Below, one piece after another: positions 34,974-43,595 of a stretch of DNA of 64,000 bases. Position 1 is the first letter of the stretch. Each line of letters starts with the position of its first letter. A program made the position numbers and the translations under genes. The DNA is from Propionibacteriaceae bacterium. GTDB taxonomy: Bacteria > Actinomycetota > Actinomycetes > Propionibacteriales > Propionibacteriaceae. The stretch is taken from contig WQZD01000007.1 in the NCBI GenBank assembly GCA_009780915.1, forward strand, positions 1 to 64,000. The letters run 5' to 3'. Under the pieces are notes generated by a model. It was not told the origin of the DNA. It made no database searches and saw only the letters and a program-made list of their open reading frames with translations.

Positions 34974-35246
34974 TCAGCAGGCCCCGCGCAGGGAGCATCC
35001 GCCACATCCTTGTGCGGGGCACGCCTGGGTGAGCCGGGTGGCGCGTACGTCATCTGTACGGAAGAGGTGGTCCACCACCGCGGACACGAGTCCACGGTCG
35101 AGACCGGTGTGAGATGCGATGTCTGGCACGGTCCGTGCCCCCTGGGCGATGGCGTCGCGGACGAGCGCCAACGGGCCACGCGCCTCGACCGTGGGCAGCG
35201 GAACACGCGAGCCTCGACCCACGCCAGCACCAGACACTCTGCTCAC
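34974..35246 (-). CDS. feoC: FeoC-like winged-helix protein with iron-sulfur motif
   Basis: This 90-codon frame starts at GTG overlapping the feoB stop (GTGA). It contains a winged-helix-like segment (LALVRDAIAQGARTVPDIAS followed by HTGLDRGLVSAVVDHLF) and ends with the cysteine cluster ACPAQGCGGCSLRGAC, as expected for FeoC proteins that bind an Fe-S cluster or metal. FeoC acts on FeoB stability or as a regulator. It is easily missed because its frame continues upstream as a very long false frame inside feoB. Position and motif together make it convincing. Confidence 0.72.
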   Translation of the reverse strand: MSRVSGAGVGRGSRVPLPTVEARGPLALVRDAIAQGARTVPDIASHTGLDRGLVSAVVDHLFRTDDVRATRLTQACPAQGCGGCSLRGAC

Positions 35247-37258
35247 AGGATCAGACTCCCGACCTGGAAGACGAGCACGGCCATCACGAAGGCCACGCAC
35301 ACTTGCAGCAGCATCCCGAATCCCGTCCAGCGCCAGCCGACCTCGCGCACTTGGGCGGACACGGTGGCCACGCACGGGGTGTACGCCACGAGGAAGACCA
35401 TGAAGGCGGCGACACCCGCGAGGACATGGCCATGGGAGGACGCCTCGAACGCGACGCGCAGATGGTCGCCCAGCGCCGTGACCCCGTCCGAGGAGGACAG
35501 ACCGTACGTCTGCCCCCAACTGGAGATGATCGCCTCTTTGGCGACGAACCCGACCACGAGGGCGGACACGGTCTGCCAGGCGCCGAAGCCAGCCGGCGCG
35601 AACACCGGTGCGATCACACGGGCCAGCCAGGCGTACGCGCTGTCCTGGACCTCCACATGGCCGAAGGCGCCCGGGCCGACGGGGATGGCCTGAAGCAGCC
35701 ACACCACCACGACGGTGGCCACGATGATCCCGGACGCCGTGCGCAGGAACCCCTGCAGGCGTACCCAGGCGACCGACCAGGTCAGCCGCCAGGTGGGGAC
35801 CTGGTACGGGGGGAGGTCGATGACGAGAGGCTCCGCGAGCGTGGATCGCCACAGGGTCGAGCGCAGCACGAGCCCCCCGGCGACGACGAGCAGGATGGAG
35901 ACCAGGTACATGGCGAACACCGCCGTGCCGGCCCACGTCCCGAAGAAGACGGTGCCGAGCATCACGAAGACGGTGAGCCGGGCGGTGCACGCCGTGAAGG
36001 GGATCAGGAGCACGGTCATGAGCCGGTGCCTCGGGGAGGACAGGACGCGCGTCGCGGCGACGGCGGGGACGTTGCAGCCGAAACCCACCACGAGCGGCAG
36101 GAAGGCGCGGCCGGGAAGGCCCAGGACTCCCATGACCCGGTCGGTCAGGACCGCGGCACGCGCCAGGTACCCGGAGTCCTCCAGCAGGGCGAGGAGGAGG
36201 AACATGCAGGTCATGAGGGGGATGAAGGTCAAGAGCATGCCGACCCCGCCGATGAGCCCGTGGACGATGAGTCCCTCGGCCCACGTGCCGCCCAGACCGA
36301 TGAGGCCGAGCAGCCACGACGCCAGGTCGGAGACGGGTCCCGCGAACAGGCCGGCGAGCAGGTCTTGGAGGGGCGCGGCGACTGTGGTGGTGAGTTGGAA
36401 GACGACCCACATGACACCCAGGAAGATCAGAGGACCGGTGACGCGGCCCAAGACCACGCGATCCACCTTGTCAGAGAACTGTTGGCCAGGCGTGGGACGG
36501 GTCGCCACGCTCGCCGCGACCACCTGTGATATCCAGGCGAAGCGCTCGTCCTGCTCGTCCACGACGGCGTCGATCCGTCCACGCGGGGCGGGCACAGGGG
36601 CGGACTGGCAGGATCGGATCTTCTCGCCCAAGGCGTCCAGCCCGACTCGATGGCGAGGGTCGACCTCGACCACGGGCGCCCCGATGGCGTCACTGAGCGC
36701 GTGGATGTCGATGTCGACCCCGTGCTGACGGGCGACGTCCGACATGGTCACCGCCACCACCATGCGCCGGGCGTGCTCACGCAGCTCCGACACCAGGTAG
36801 AGGGACCGGGCCAGGTGGGCGGCGTCCACCACGACGACGATCGACGCCCGCGCCAGAGCCGGGTCGTCCAGCACGTCGGCGGTCAACTGCTCGTCCGGGG
36901 ACGAGGAGTCCAGGGAGTACGCCCCGGGGAAATCAATCATGGCGGCCGGTCGGTCATGGCCCGTCGCGCCCCGGTGATCGTCGTGAGTGGGCGTGCAGTC
37001 GCACCGAGCGTCCGCCTGTGCCAGAGCGTGCGGCTCAGAGGGCGCCGTGTGGTGCCGCCACACCCCTCGGGAGACCTCGACCGTGGTCCCCGGCCAGTTG
37101 CCCATGGTGACCTTGGACCCCGTCAGCGCGTTGAACAAGGTGGACTTCCCCACATTGGGGGCGCCCACCAGCACGATAGTGGACTCGTCGTCGCTCACCT
37201 CGATGCCGCGGGAGGAGGGGGCCTGGTGGCAGGTCGGGGATGTCGATCCCCGGCTCAT
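35243..37258 (-). CDS. feoB: Ferrous iron transporter FeoB
   Basis: This 671-residue protein has a cytosolic G domain (VGAPNVGKSTLFNALTG near residue 31; DFPGAYSLD) and a C-terminal membrane domain with Gate motifs, including LPLVVGFGCNVPAVAATRVL. Between the G2 and G3 motifs there is an insert of about 35 residues rich in His, Asp and Cys, absent from standard FeoB. The start overlaps feoA (ATGA) and the stop overlaps feoC. The operon lies behind a DtxR/IdeR box, so it should be induced by iron lack. Confidence 0.93.
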   Translation of the reverse strand: MSRGSTSPTCHQAPSSRGIEVSDDESTIVLVGAPNVGKSTLFNALTGSKVTMGNWPGTTVEVSRGVWRHHTAPSEPHALAQADARCDCTPTHDDHRGATGHDRPAAMIDFPGAYSLDSSSPDEQLTADVLDDPALARASIVVVVDAAHLARSLYLVSELREHARRMVVAVTMSDVARQHGVDIDIHALSDAIGAPVVEVDPRHRVGLDALGEKIRSCQSAPVPAPRGRIDAVVDEQDERFAWISQVVAASVATRPTPGQQFSDKVDRVVLGRVTGPLIFLGVMWVVFQLTTTVAAPLQDLLAGLFAGPVSDLASWLLGLIGLGGTWAEGLIVHGLIGGVGMLLTFIPLMTCMFLLLALLEDSGYLARAAVLTDRVMGVLGLPGRAFLPLVVGFGCNVPAVAATRVLSSPRHRLMTVLLIPFTACTARLTVFVMLGTVFFGTWAGTAVFAMYLVSILLVVAGGLVLRSTLWRSTLAEPLVIDLPPYQVPTWRLTWSVAWVRLQGFLRTASGIIVATVVVVWLLQAIPVGPGAFGHVEVQDSAYAWLARVIAPVFAPAGFGAWQTVSALVVGFVAKEAIISSWGQTYGLSSSDGVTALGDHLRVAFEASSHGHVLAGVAAFMVFLVAYTPCVATVSAQVREVGWRWTGFGMLLQVCVAFVMAVLVFQVGSLIL

Positions 37259-37503
37259 GCGCGGGGCTCCACGGTCAGAGTCCGGGCCAGCGTGCCGCCC
37301 ACCGCGATCCGGGCCCCGTCGAGGTCGAGCACCAGCGCTCCCCCGACAGCCCTTCTCACGACGCGCACCTGCTCGCCCACGCGCCATCCGAGTGTCATCA
37401 TCCTCCGTGCGACGACCGGATCGGTCGGTGAACTGGCGACGACGAGGGGCTGTCCCACGTCCACCCGGTTCAGGGGAACGGTCGAGCAGGAAGGAGGATT
37501 CAT
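37255..37503 (-). CDS. feoA: FeoA SH3-like domain protein
   Basis: This 82-residue protein has the FeoA SH3-like fold: residues DPVVARRMMTLGWRVGEQVR and VGGALVLDLDGARIAVGG. FeoA is needed for FeoB-mediated Fe2+ uptake and probably binds its G domain. The ATG directly abuts an iron box, so translation may start from a nearly leaderless mRNA. Confidence 0.9.
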   Translation of the reverse strand: MNPPSCSTVPLNRVDVGQPLVVASSPTDPVVARRMMTLGWRVGEQVRVVRRAVGGALVLDLDGARIAVGGTLARTLTVEPRA

Positions 37504-37522
37504 GTAGGTTAGGCTAACCTAA
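37504..37522. promoter_or_regulatory. DtxR/IdeR iron box at feoABC
   Basis: GTAGGTTAGGCTAACCTAA differs from the 19-bp consensus TTAGGTTAGGCTAACCTAA at one end position. It lies immediately upstream of the feoA ATG and overlaps the expected promoter, so Fe2+-loaded DtxR/IdeR would block transcription of feoABC. Confidence 0.88.
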
Positions 37523-37648
37523 CTTCCTTGGATGGCGCAAGTCATCCAGCTCGAATATGGCTCTGACAAGGACCGGCGGAATCGACCATGTGCAGCGAGA
37601 CGGGACGCGCGGTCCCCAGCGCCCCGCGCACGCGAGGAACCACACGCA

Positions 37649-38413
37649 TCAGCGCAGGTGGTAGACGTCCCCGCTGGCGAAGGCCCGTACCCGCCCATCG
37701 ACGCTGACGAGCAACTGGCCATCGGGAGCGACGTCGACCGCCTGGCCCTCGACCACGTCCTCCTCGGTGAGATAGACCCGGACGGTGTTCCCCAGGGTGA
37801 AGCAGAGCGGGCGATAGGCGTCGATGAGGCGATCTCCCCCGCCCTCGGCCGTCAGGTCGTCGAGGACCTGGTCCATCTGGTTCAGCACGCTGGCGACCAC
37901 CAGTTCTCGGGTGACGTCCGCCCCGGACATGGCCAGCGAGGTGGCCGTGGGAAACCTGATCTGTTCGTGCGTCTGGGTCACGTTGATCCCCACCCCGACG
38001 ACGACCTGCGATCCCGCGACCTCGGCGAGGATCCCGCACACCTTGCGGGCGCCGATGTACACGTCGTTGGGCCATTTCAGACGGGCGTCGACTCCCATGT
38101 GCCCCAGAGCCCGCGCCACCGCCACCCCGGTGGCGACCGGCAGGAGCCCCCAGGGGCGCCCCTGGCGCGGGACGGCCATCGACATGGCCACGGACGTCCC
38201 CGGTTCGGTGGTCCACGTGCGGGCCAGCCGTCCGCGTCCCGTGCCCTGGTCCAGCGCGATCAGGACCGTATGGTCGTCGCAGTCTCCCCCGCGCGCCCGG
38301 GCCGCGAGGTCGGTGTTCGTGGAGCCGGTGCGCTCGACCACCTCCACCCTCCATGGCGACCCCGGCCTCAGCATGCGCGACACCGAGTCACGGAAGTGTA
38401 GAAGCGTGTCCAT
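37649..38413 (-). CDS. birA: Biotin--[acetyl-CoA-carboxylase] ligase
   Basis: This 254-residue enzyme attaches biotin to carboxylase carrier domains. It has VVERTGSTNTDLAARA (about residue 28), the biotinyl-AMP loop ALDQGTGRGRLARTW (about 56-70) and LKWPNDVYIGARKVCGILAE (about 113-132). There is no N-terminal DNA-binding domain, so it is a class I, non-repressor ligase. It is divergent from maf with only 19 bases between start codons. Confidence 0.92.
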   Translation of the reverse strand: MDTLLHFRDSVSRMLRPGSPWRVEVVERTGSTNTDLAARARGGDCDDHTVLIALDQGTGRGRLARTWTTEPGTSVAMSMAVPRQGRPWGLLPVATGVAVARALGHMGVDARLKWPNDVYIGARKVCGILAEVAGSQVVVGVGINVTQTHEQIRFPTATSLAMSGADVTRELVVASVLNQMDQVLDDLTAEGGGDRLIDAYRPLCFTLGNTVRVYLTEEDVVEGQAVDVAPDGQLLVSVDGRVRAFASGDVYHLR

Positions 38414-38432
38414 GCCTGCTACCGTAACACCC

Positions 38433-39029
38433 ATGAGGCTCATTCTCGCGTCCGCGTCCCCGGCCCGGCTGCAAACCCTCGCCTCAGCGGGGCTCAGCGT
38501 CGAGGTCCACGTGTCCGACGTCGACGAGACCCTGTTCGACGCCCCGACCCCCGCCGAGTTGGCCAGTCTGTTGGCTGAGAAGAAGGCCGAGGCGGTCTTC
38601 GAGGCCCTGGGACGCCCAGCAGAGTGCATCGTCATCGGATGCGACTCCATCTTGGACTTCGAGGGCAAACCCGTCGGCAAACCCGGCACCCCCGACGCGG
38701 CACGGGCCCTCCTGCGCCGCACACGCTCGAACTCGGGCGTGCTCGTGACCGGCCATCACGTCATCGTCTCCGACGGCGACGTCCAGCGGGTCACCCGACT
38801 GGGCAGCACCATCGTCCACATCGCTGACCTCACCGACGAGGAGATCGACGCCTACGTCGCCACCGGCGAGCCCGAGCACGTCGCCGGCGGCTTCACCATC
38901 GACGGCCTGGGCGGCGCCTTCATCTCGGCGATCGAAGGAGATCCCCACAACGTCGTCGGCCTGTCCCTGCCCCTGGTACGGATGATGCTCGCCGACTGCG
39001 GCGTGTCATGGACCACCCTGTGGTCCTGA
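38433..39029 (+). CDS. maf: Maf-type nucleoside triphosphate pyrophosphatase
   Basis: This 198-residue protein begins RLILASASPARLQTLASAGL, the Maf signature, and continues with ECIVIGCDSILDFEGKPVGK and GGFTIDGLGGAFISAIEGDP. The family removes modified or m7GTP/dTTP-type nucleotides. The start is placed at 38433, where the family motif begins; a TACCGT 8 bases upstream suggests a leaderless mRNA. It is followed by a hairpin inside a 61-bp repeat. Confidence 0.92.
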   Translation: MRLILASASPARLQTLASAGLSVEVHVSDVDETLFDAPTPAELASLLAEKKAEAVFEALGRPAECIVIGCDSILDFEGKPVGKPGTPDAARALLRRTRSNSGVLVTGHHVIVSDGDVQRVTRLGSTIVHIADLTDEEIDAYVATGEPEHVAGGFTIDGLGGAFISAIEGDPHNVVGLSLPLVRMMLADCGVSWTTLWS

Positions 39030-39030
39030 C

Positions 39031-39091
39031 GCCACAGGGCGTGATCCCCGGCCATGACGACCGGAAACCACGCCCTGGGAGCGATTCGACG
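39031..39091. repeat. 61-bp perfect direct repeat, copy 1, with terminator
   Basis: Identical over 61 bases to 39907-39967. Each copy contains a hairpin with CAGGGCGTG pairing with CACGCCCTG and an inner CCGG/CCGG stem. This copy starts 2 bases after maf and ends 12 bases from the stop of the convergent secreted-protein gene, so it can terminate both. Confidence 0.88.
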
Positions 39092-39102
39092 ACAGTACGA
39101 GT

Positions 39103-39564
39103 TCAGCCCTGCACAGTGAAGGTCCCGATCGGGTTGCCCTCCTCGTCCGTGGCGACCAGCGTGCGGGAGACATCCACTCCGGCCCGAACGGCGGCGTCCC
39201 GCTCCTGCATCATCTTCACGGCTTCCTCCGGATTGGCGGGCATGGGACCCTGGAGCTCAGAGGAGTATACGTATCCCTCCTGGCCATCATCCATAATCAC
39301 CCCAACCAAATCTGGCATCTTCCCATCTTGGATCTCAGCGACCAGGCCCGACCCATAGGTCAAACCCGCGCTGTTCGTCCTCACTTCAAGTGCCTCGGAT
39401 GGCAGACCTGTCTCTTCCGCCAGTTGCGCAACTGCTTGTTGTTGCGCGGAAGCCTGATCCCTGACCACAGGAGTCTCCGCGTGTGCGGTCAGCCCGGCGA
39501 CGCCCGCAACTGCCCCGACCGCGACGCCTACAGCAACACTTACAATACCCTTACCCTTGCCCAT
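39103..39564 (-). CDS. Secreted protein of unknown function
   Basis: This 153-residue protein starts MGKGKGIVSVAVGVAVGAVA and has a signal or anchor segment to about residue 28. The mature part has DQASAQQQAVAQLAEETGLP and a C-terminal VSRTLVATDEEGNPIGTFTV. A GGAG lies 8 bases before the ATG. It overlaps the end of a smaller secreted-protein gene by 14 bases, forming a two-gene unit inside a segment bounded by 61-bp direct repeats. No family was recognised. Confidence 0.6.
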   Translation of the reverse strand: MGKGKGIVSVAVGVAVGAVAGVAGLTAHAETPVVRDQASAQQQAVAQLAEETGLPSEALEVRTNSAGLTYGSGLVAEIQDGKMPDLVGVIMDDGQEGYVYSSELQGPMPANPEEAVKMMQERDAAVRAGVDVSRTLVATDEEGNPIGTFTVQG

Positions 39565-39769
39565 GATCGGCTCCATAGGGAGTTCCACTGGTGTCCACAA
39601 AGGAATTCCCTTGATAGGTGATCCCATTGAACGCGCCAAAGTTAGTCCAGCCCGAGTATGCGACAGCGAACGCCGCTGGAGCGATCCCGAAGGCCACCAC
39701 ACCGGCGACAAAGCCGACGATGGCATTTCTCACATAACCCTTCACCCCCATCATCCCCTTTCTTGCCAT
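39551..39769 (-). CDS. Small secreted peptide of unknown function
   Basis: This frame of up to 72 residues encodes a signal peptide (GYVRNAIVGFVAGVVAFGIA, cleavage after AFA) and a mature peptide of about 38 residues, rich in Gly, Tyr and Thr (YSGWTNFGAFNGITYQGNSF). The start is uncertain: ATG codons at 39769, 39754 and 39751 are possible, with GAAAGGGG best placed for the later ones. A TATAGT -10 lies at 39803-39808. The size and export suggest a signalling or bacteriocin-like peptide; this is inference. Confidence 0.55.
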   Translation of the reverse strand: MARKGMMGVKGYVRNAIVGFVAGVVAFGIAPAAFAVAYSGWTNFGAFNGITYQGNSFVDTSGTPYGADHGQG

Positions 39770-39802
39770 GTGATCACAATATGCAACTATGCATCTGAAA
39801 TC

Positions 39803-39808
39803 ACTATA
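39803..39808 (-). promoter_or_regulatory. Candidate promoter of the secreted-peptide pair
   Basis: TATAGT, preceded by TAC, lies 34 to 57 bases before the possible starts of the peptide gene in a markedly AT-rich stretch. No clear -35 box is seen. Confidence 0.35.
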
Positions 39809-39906
39809 GTAAATAATACCTCAATGCTACATACATGAAACACGGAATGCAAGAGCGTTTCATCTTTTCCACATCACGGTTTGAGCACCTACCACACCCC
39901 AAACAT

Positions 39907-39967
39907 GCCACAGGGCGTGATCCCCGGCCATGACGACCGGAAACCACGCCCTGGGAGCGATTCGACG
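39907..39967. repeat. 61-bp perfect direct repeat, copy 2, with terminator
   Basis: Second copy of 39031-39091. It begins 2 bases beyond the ilvC stop on the minus strand and serves as the ilvC terminator. Confidence 0.88.
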
Positions 39968-39969
39968 GA

Positions 39970-40998
39970 TCAGCGAGCGGCTGTGCCCTCGGTGTAGTCG
40001 GTGTCTTGGGTCCGCACCCAGCTCATGAGCTTGCGCAACTCACGGCCGACTCCCTCGATGGGGTGCTGCTCCTCCTTGGCCCGCAACGCCTTGAACTCAG
40101 GAGCGCCCGCGTCCTGGTCGGCGATGAAGCGCGCCGCGAAGGAGCCGTCGCGGATGTCGGACAGGACGGCGCGCATGGACGCCTTCACATGGTCGTCGAT
40201 CACGCGGGGCCCGGAGATGTAATCCCCGTACTCGGCGGTGTCGGACACGCTCCAGCGCTGCTTGGCGATGCCGCCCTCGTACATCAGGTCGACGATCAGC
40301 TTGACCTCGTGGAGGCACTCGAAGTACGCGACCTCGGGCTGGTACCCGGCCTCGACCAGGGTCTCCCAGCCGGCCTCGATCAGGTGGGACAACCCGCCGC
40401 ACAGCACAGCCTGCTCGCCGAAGAGATCCGTCTCGGTCTCCTCGGTGAAGGTGGTGGCGATGCCGCCGGCCCTCAGCCCGCCGATGCCCCTGGCGTACGC
40501 CAAGGCCAGCGGCCAGGCGTTGCCCGTCTCGTCCTTCTCGACGGCGACCACGACCGGCACGCCGCGCCCGGCGACGTACTCCCTGCGCACCAGGTGGCCG
40601 GGCCCCTTGGGGGCGACCATGCACACGTCCACGCCGGGAGGCGTCTGGATGTAGCCGTACCGGATGTTGAAGCCGTGCGCGAAGAAGACCGCGTCGCCAG
40701 GCTTCAGGTGCGGGGCGATCTCGGCGGCGTACAGCCCGCGCTGAACGGCGTCGGGCGCCAGGATCATGATGAGGTCGGCCTCTTCGCACGCGATCTCGGT
40801 GGGGACGACGCGAAGCCCTTCAGCCTCGGCCTTGTCGCGGGAGGAGGAGCCCGGACGCAGACCTACCCGGACGTCCACCCCCGAATCGCGCAGCGACAGC
40901 GCGTGTGCGTGGCCCTGCGAGCCGTAGCCGATCACGGCCACTTTCCGGTTCTGGATGACGGAAAGATCCGCGTCGTCCTCGTAGAACATTTTTGCCAT
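39970..40998 (-). CDS. ilvC: Ketol-acid reductoisomerase
   Basis: This 342-residue class I enzyme makes the dihydroxy acids of valine and isoleucine synthesis from acetolactate, using NADPH and Mg2+. It has [20 protein letters not shown] (Rossmann, about residues 19-38), [13 protein letters not shown] (about 130) and the Mg2+-binding [11 protein letters not shown] with Asp and Glu. It follows ilvN by 165 bases that contain two short GGGAG/CTCCC palindromes, and ends at the 61-bp repeat. Confidence 0.96.
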   Translation of the reverse strand: MAKMFYEDDADLSVIQNRKVAVIGYGSQGHAHALSLRDSGVDVRVGLRPGSSSRDKAEAEGLRVVPTEIACEEADLIMILAPDAVQRGLYAAEIAPHLKPGDAVFFAHGFNIRYGYIQTPPGVDVCMVAPKGPGHLVRREYVAGRGVPVVVAVEKDETGNAWPLALAYARGIGGLRAGGIATTFTEETETDLFGEQAVLCGGLSHLIEAGWETLVEAGYQPEVAYFECLHEVKLIVDLMYEGGIAKQRWSVSDTAEYGDYISGPRVIDDHVKASMRAVLSDIRDGSFAARFIADQDAGAPEFKALRAKEEQHPIEGVGRELRKLMSWVRTQDTDYTEGTAAR

Positions 40999-41163
40999 TA
41001 TTTCTCCTTGGTTGGTGATGGTGGGTCTGGGCGGTCCCGTGATGTGAGATCACGAAGCCGGATAGGTTGGTGGGCGGGCGTGGGCCCGCGTCGATCATGT
41101 CGTGTGGGAAGCTCCCGCACCCGAGGGTAGCGCGTGGGAGCCTCCCGACACAACAGATCGGTT

Positions 41164-41697
41164 CTAATCGTGCGGATGGCGGTCGTGCTTGGACCTGTCG
41201 GTGATCGCGCGCGATCCTCGGGCCAGGGCCACCGATCCGGACTGGACCAGTTCCTTGATCCCGTAGGGCGCGACCATGTCCAGGAACGCGTGCACCTTGC
41301 CGTACTTGCCGGTGAGCTCGACGATGATCGTGTCGGACGCCACGTCGACCACCTTGCCCCGGAAGGCTTCGACCAGGGCCAGCACGTCGGTACGAGTGGT
41401 GGCGTCGGCGTGGATCTTCACCAGGATCAACTCCCGACGGACGGTCTTGCCCTTCTCCATCTCGGTGATCTTGATGACCTCGATCAGCTTGTTCAACTGC
41501 TTGGTGATCTGCTCGACGGTGGCCTCGTCCGGGGTCAGGGCGACGATCGTCATCCGAGAGGTGTCCTCCCTCTCCGTCGGGCCGACCGACAAGGACTCGA
41601 TGTTGTACCCTCGCCGGGCGAACAGGCTCGCGATACGCGCCAAGACGCCAGGTTTGTTCTGGACGAGAACCGACAGTGTCGTGATACAGGTGCTCAT
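41164..41697 (-). CDS. ilvN: Acetolactate synthase small subunit
   Basis: This 177-residue regulatory subunit carries an N-terminal ACT domain ([20 protein letters not shown], then [15 protein letters not shown]) that senses valine, and a second ACT-like half. It activates and feedback-controls IlvB. The ATG overlaps the ilvB stop (ATGA). The start at 41697 gives the family N-terminus. Confidence 0.95.
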   Translation of the reverse strand: MSTCITTLSVLVQNKPGVLARIASLFARRGYNIESLSVGPTEREDTSRMTIVALTPDEATVEQITKQLNKLIEVIKITEMEKGKTVRRELILVKIHADATTRTDVLALVEAFRGKVVDVASDTIIVELTGKYGKVHAFLDMVAPYGIKELVQSGSVALARGSRAITDRSKHDRHPHD

Positions 41698-43424
41698 AGT
41701 TCTTCCTCTTCCCATTCAGGCGCCATGTCCCGCGCGTACTTGATGTCGTCATTGCTGGTGCCAGCCGGGACCATCGGCCACACCAGTGCCTCCTTGGCCA
41801 CCACGAACTCCACGACCACCGGACGATCGTTGATCTGGTTCGCCTTGATGATCACGTCGTCCACCTCGTCGGGGCGGGTCGCCCGGAAGGCGGCGCAGCC
41901 CATGGCCTCGGCCAGTTTGACGAAGTCGGGGTAACGGTCGGTGTGCAGGTCGGTGTTGGAGTACCGGGCGCCGAAGAACAGCGTCTGCCATTGGCGCACC
42001 ATCCCCAGGACCTGGTTGTTGATGATCGCGATCTTGATCGGGATCCCGTTCAGGGCGCAGGTGGTCAGTTCCTGGTTGGTCATCTGGAAGCAGCCGTCGC
42101 CGTCGATCCCCCAGACCACCGAATCGGGACATCCAGCCTTGGCGCCCATGGCCGCCGGGACGCAGAAGCCCATGGTCCCCGCGCCGCCGGAGGTCAGGAA
42201 ATGGTACGGCTTCTCATGCGGCAGGAAGTGCGCGGACCACATCTGGTGCTGGCCGACCCCTGTGACGAAGATGGTGTCCGGGTCGGAGAGTTCCCCGATG
42301 CGACGGATGACCTCCTGGGGTTGCAGGACGTCGTCGTCGGGATCGCCGCCCCACGTCGGGTACCGGCGCTCCAGTCCGTCGAGGTAGTCGACCCACTTGC
42401 CCCAGTCGGGCAGGTCCACGTCGGCCAGGTGGTGCTCCAACTCGGTGAGCATCAACTTGCAGTCGCCCACGATGGGCAGGTCGACGATGGCGTTCTTGCC
42501 GATCTCAGCCGGGTCGATGTCGCAGTGGATGACCTTGGCCCGCGTGGCGAAGGAGCCGGCTTTGCCGGTGACGCGGTCGTCGAAGCGGACCCCCACGGCC
42601 ACGATGAGGTCGGCCCTCTGGAGGGCGCCCACGGCGGCCACGGAGCCGTGCATGCCGGGCATGCCGTACGCCAAGGGGTGGGAGTCGGGGAAGGCGCCCC
42701 GCGCCATCAGCGTGGTGACCACCGGCATGGGCGCCCGCTCGACCACGGCCGCTGCCGCTTCGGCGGCCCGGGCCTTCGTCACGCCGCCACCGAGGAAGAG
42801 GACGGGCCTCTTGGCCGCCGCGATCATCGAGGCCGCCTCACGCACCTGCCTGAAGTGCGGGGTGATCGTCGGCTTGTAGCCGGGCAGGTCCATCTCGATC
42901 GGCCACTCCCAGTGGGTGGTGCCGGTCAGCGCGTCCCTCGCCACGTCGACCAGGACCGGGCCAGGTCGGCCGGTCGAGGCGATATGGAAGGCCTCCACGA
43001 CGGCCTGGGCCACGTCGTCCGGATTCTTGATCAAGAAATTGTGCTTGGTGATGGGGAAGGTGATGCCTCGGATGTCGGCCTCCTGGAAGGCGTCCTTGCC
43101 GATGAGGAAGGAGTTCACCTGCCCCGTGATGGCCACGATCGGCACCGAGTCCATGTACGCGTCGGCGAGCCCTGTCACCAGGTTCGCGGCACCCGGACCC
43201 GACGTGGCGATACAGACGCCCACTCGTCCCGTGGCGTCGGCATACCCCTCCGCCGCATGGGCGGCGCCCTGCTCGTGGCGGACGAGGATATGTCGGATCG
43301 ACGAGTCCATCAGCGGATCGTACAGGGGCAGGATCGCGCCCCCGGGAATGCCGAAGGCCGTGTCGACCCCCAGTTGCTCCAGCGTTTTCACCAGCGCTTG
43401 GGCACCTGTCACTTCGATGCTCAT
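41694..43424 (-). CDS. ilvB: Acetolactate synthase large subunit
   Basis: This 576-residue thiamine-diphosphate enzyme condenses pyruvate with pyruvate or 2-ketobutyrate. It has [16 protein letters not shown] and the catalytic Glu in [16 protein letters not shown] (about residue 53), and the cofactor motif [15 protein letters not shown] ending in INNQ (about 443-480). GGAG lies 8 bases before the ATG at 43424. An attenuator with a VLVL leader peptide precedes it. Confidence 0.96.
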   Translation of the reverse strand: MSIEVTGAQALVKTLEQLGVDTAFGIPGGAILPLYDPLMDSSIRHILVRHEQGAAHAAEGYADATGRVGVCIATSGPGAANLVTGLADAYMDSVPIVAITGQVNSFLIGKDAFQEADIRGITFPITKHNFLIKNPDDVAQAVVEAFHIASTGRPGPVLVDVARDALTGTTHWEWPIEMDLPGYKPTITPHFRQVREAASMIAAAKRPVLFLGGGVTKARAAEAAAAVVERAPMPVVTTLMARGAFPDSHPLAYGMPGMHGSVAAVGALQRADLIVAVGVRFDDRVTGKAGSFATRAKVIHCDIDPAEIGKNAIVDLPIVGDCKLMLTELEHHLADVDLPDWGKWVDYLDGLERRYPTWGGDPDDDVLQPQEVIRRIGELSDPDTIFVTGVGQHQMWSAHFLPHEKPYHFLTSGGAGTMGFCVPAAMGAKAGCPDSVVWGIDGDGCFQMTNQELTTCALNGIPIKIAIINNQVLGMVRQWQTLFFGARYSNTDLHTDRYPDFVKLAEAMGCAAFRATRPDEVDDVIIKANQINDRPVVVEFVVAKEALVWPMVPAGTSNDDIKYARDMAPEWEEEEL

Positions 43425-43453
43425 CAGCGTCTCCTTTCTCATGCGTCCCTAAT

Positions 43454-43539
43454 AAAAAACCCTCGTTGCCGCCAGGCATACGAGGGTGCGCGTACATTGC
43501 TATACGCGCTGATTAGAGTACGAGGACCTTCCTTGACAT
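43454..43539 (-). promoter_or_regulatory. Branched-chain amino acid attenuator of ilvBN
   Basis: After a short leader peptide the leader RNA can form GCGCGTA/TACGCGC (43488-43509) and then a terminator, CCCTCGT pairing with ACGAGGG (43460-43486) followed by six U. Stalling at the Val/Leu codons would favour read-through. TTGACA at 43570-43575 is a likely -35 box upstream. Confidence 0.75.
43513..43539 (-). CDS. ilv leader peptide
   Basis: The 8-codon frame reads MSRKVLVL and then stops. Four consecutive branched-chain codons directly before the attenuator stems match the expected sensor for valine and leucine supply. Confidence 0.72.
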   Translation of the reverse strand: MSRKVLVL

Positions 43540-43595
43540 GACCGTTACTTTTCCTTACCCCGTCCACCATGTCAACTCTGTTCGCATGCTGGACA

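Noticed and set aside
34974-36410. Very long minus-strand frame inside feoB
   Set aside because: Its composition (Arg/Pro/His-rich) is that of a shadow of feoB. Only its last 90 codons, after the feoB stop, are a real gene (feoC).
39031-39967. CRISPR-like array from the repeated 61-mer
   Set aside because: Only two copies 815 bases apart, each a terminator hairpin, with genes between them and no cas genes.
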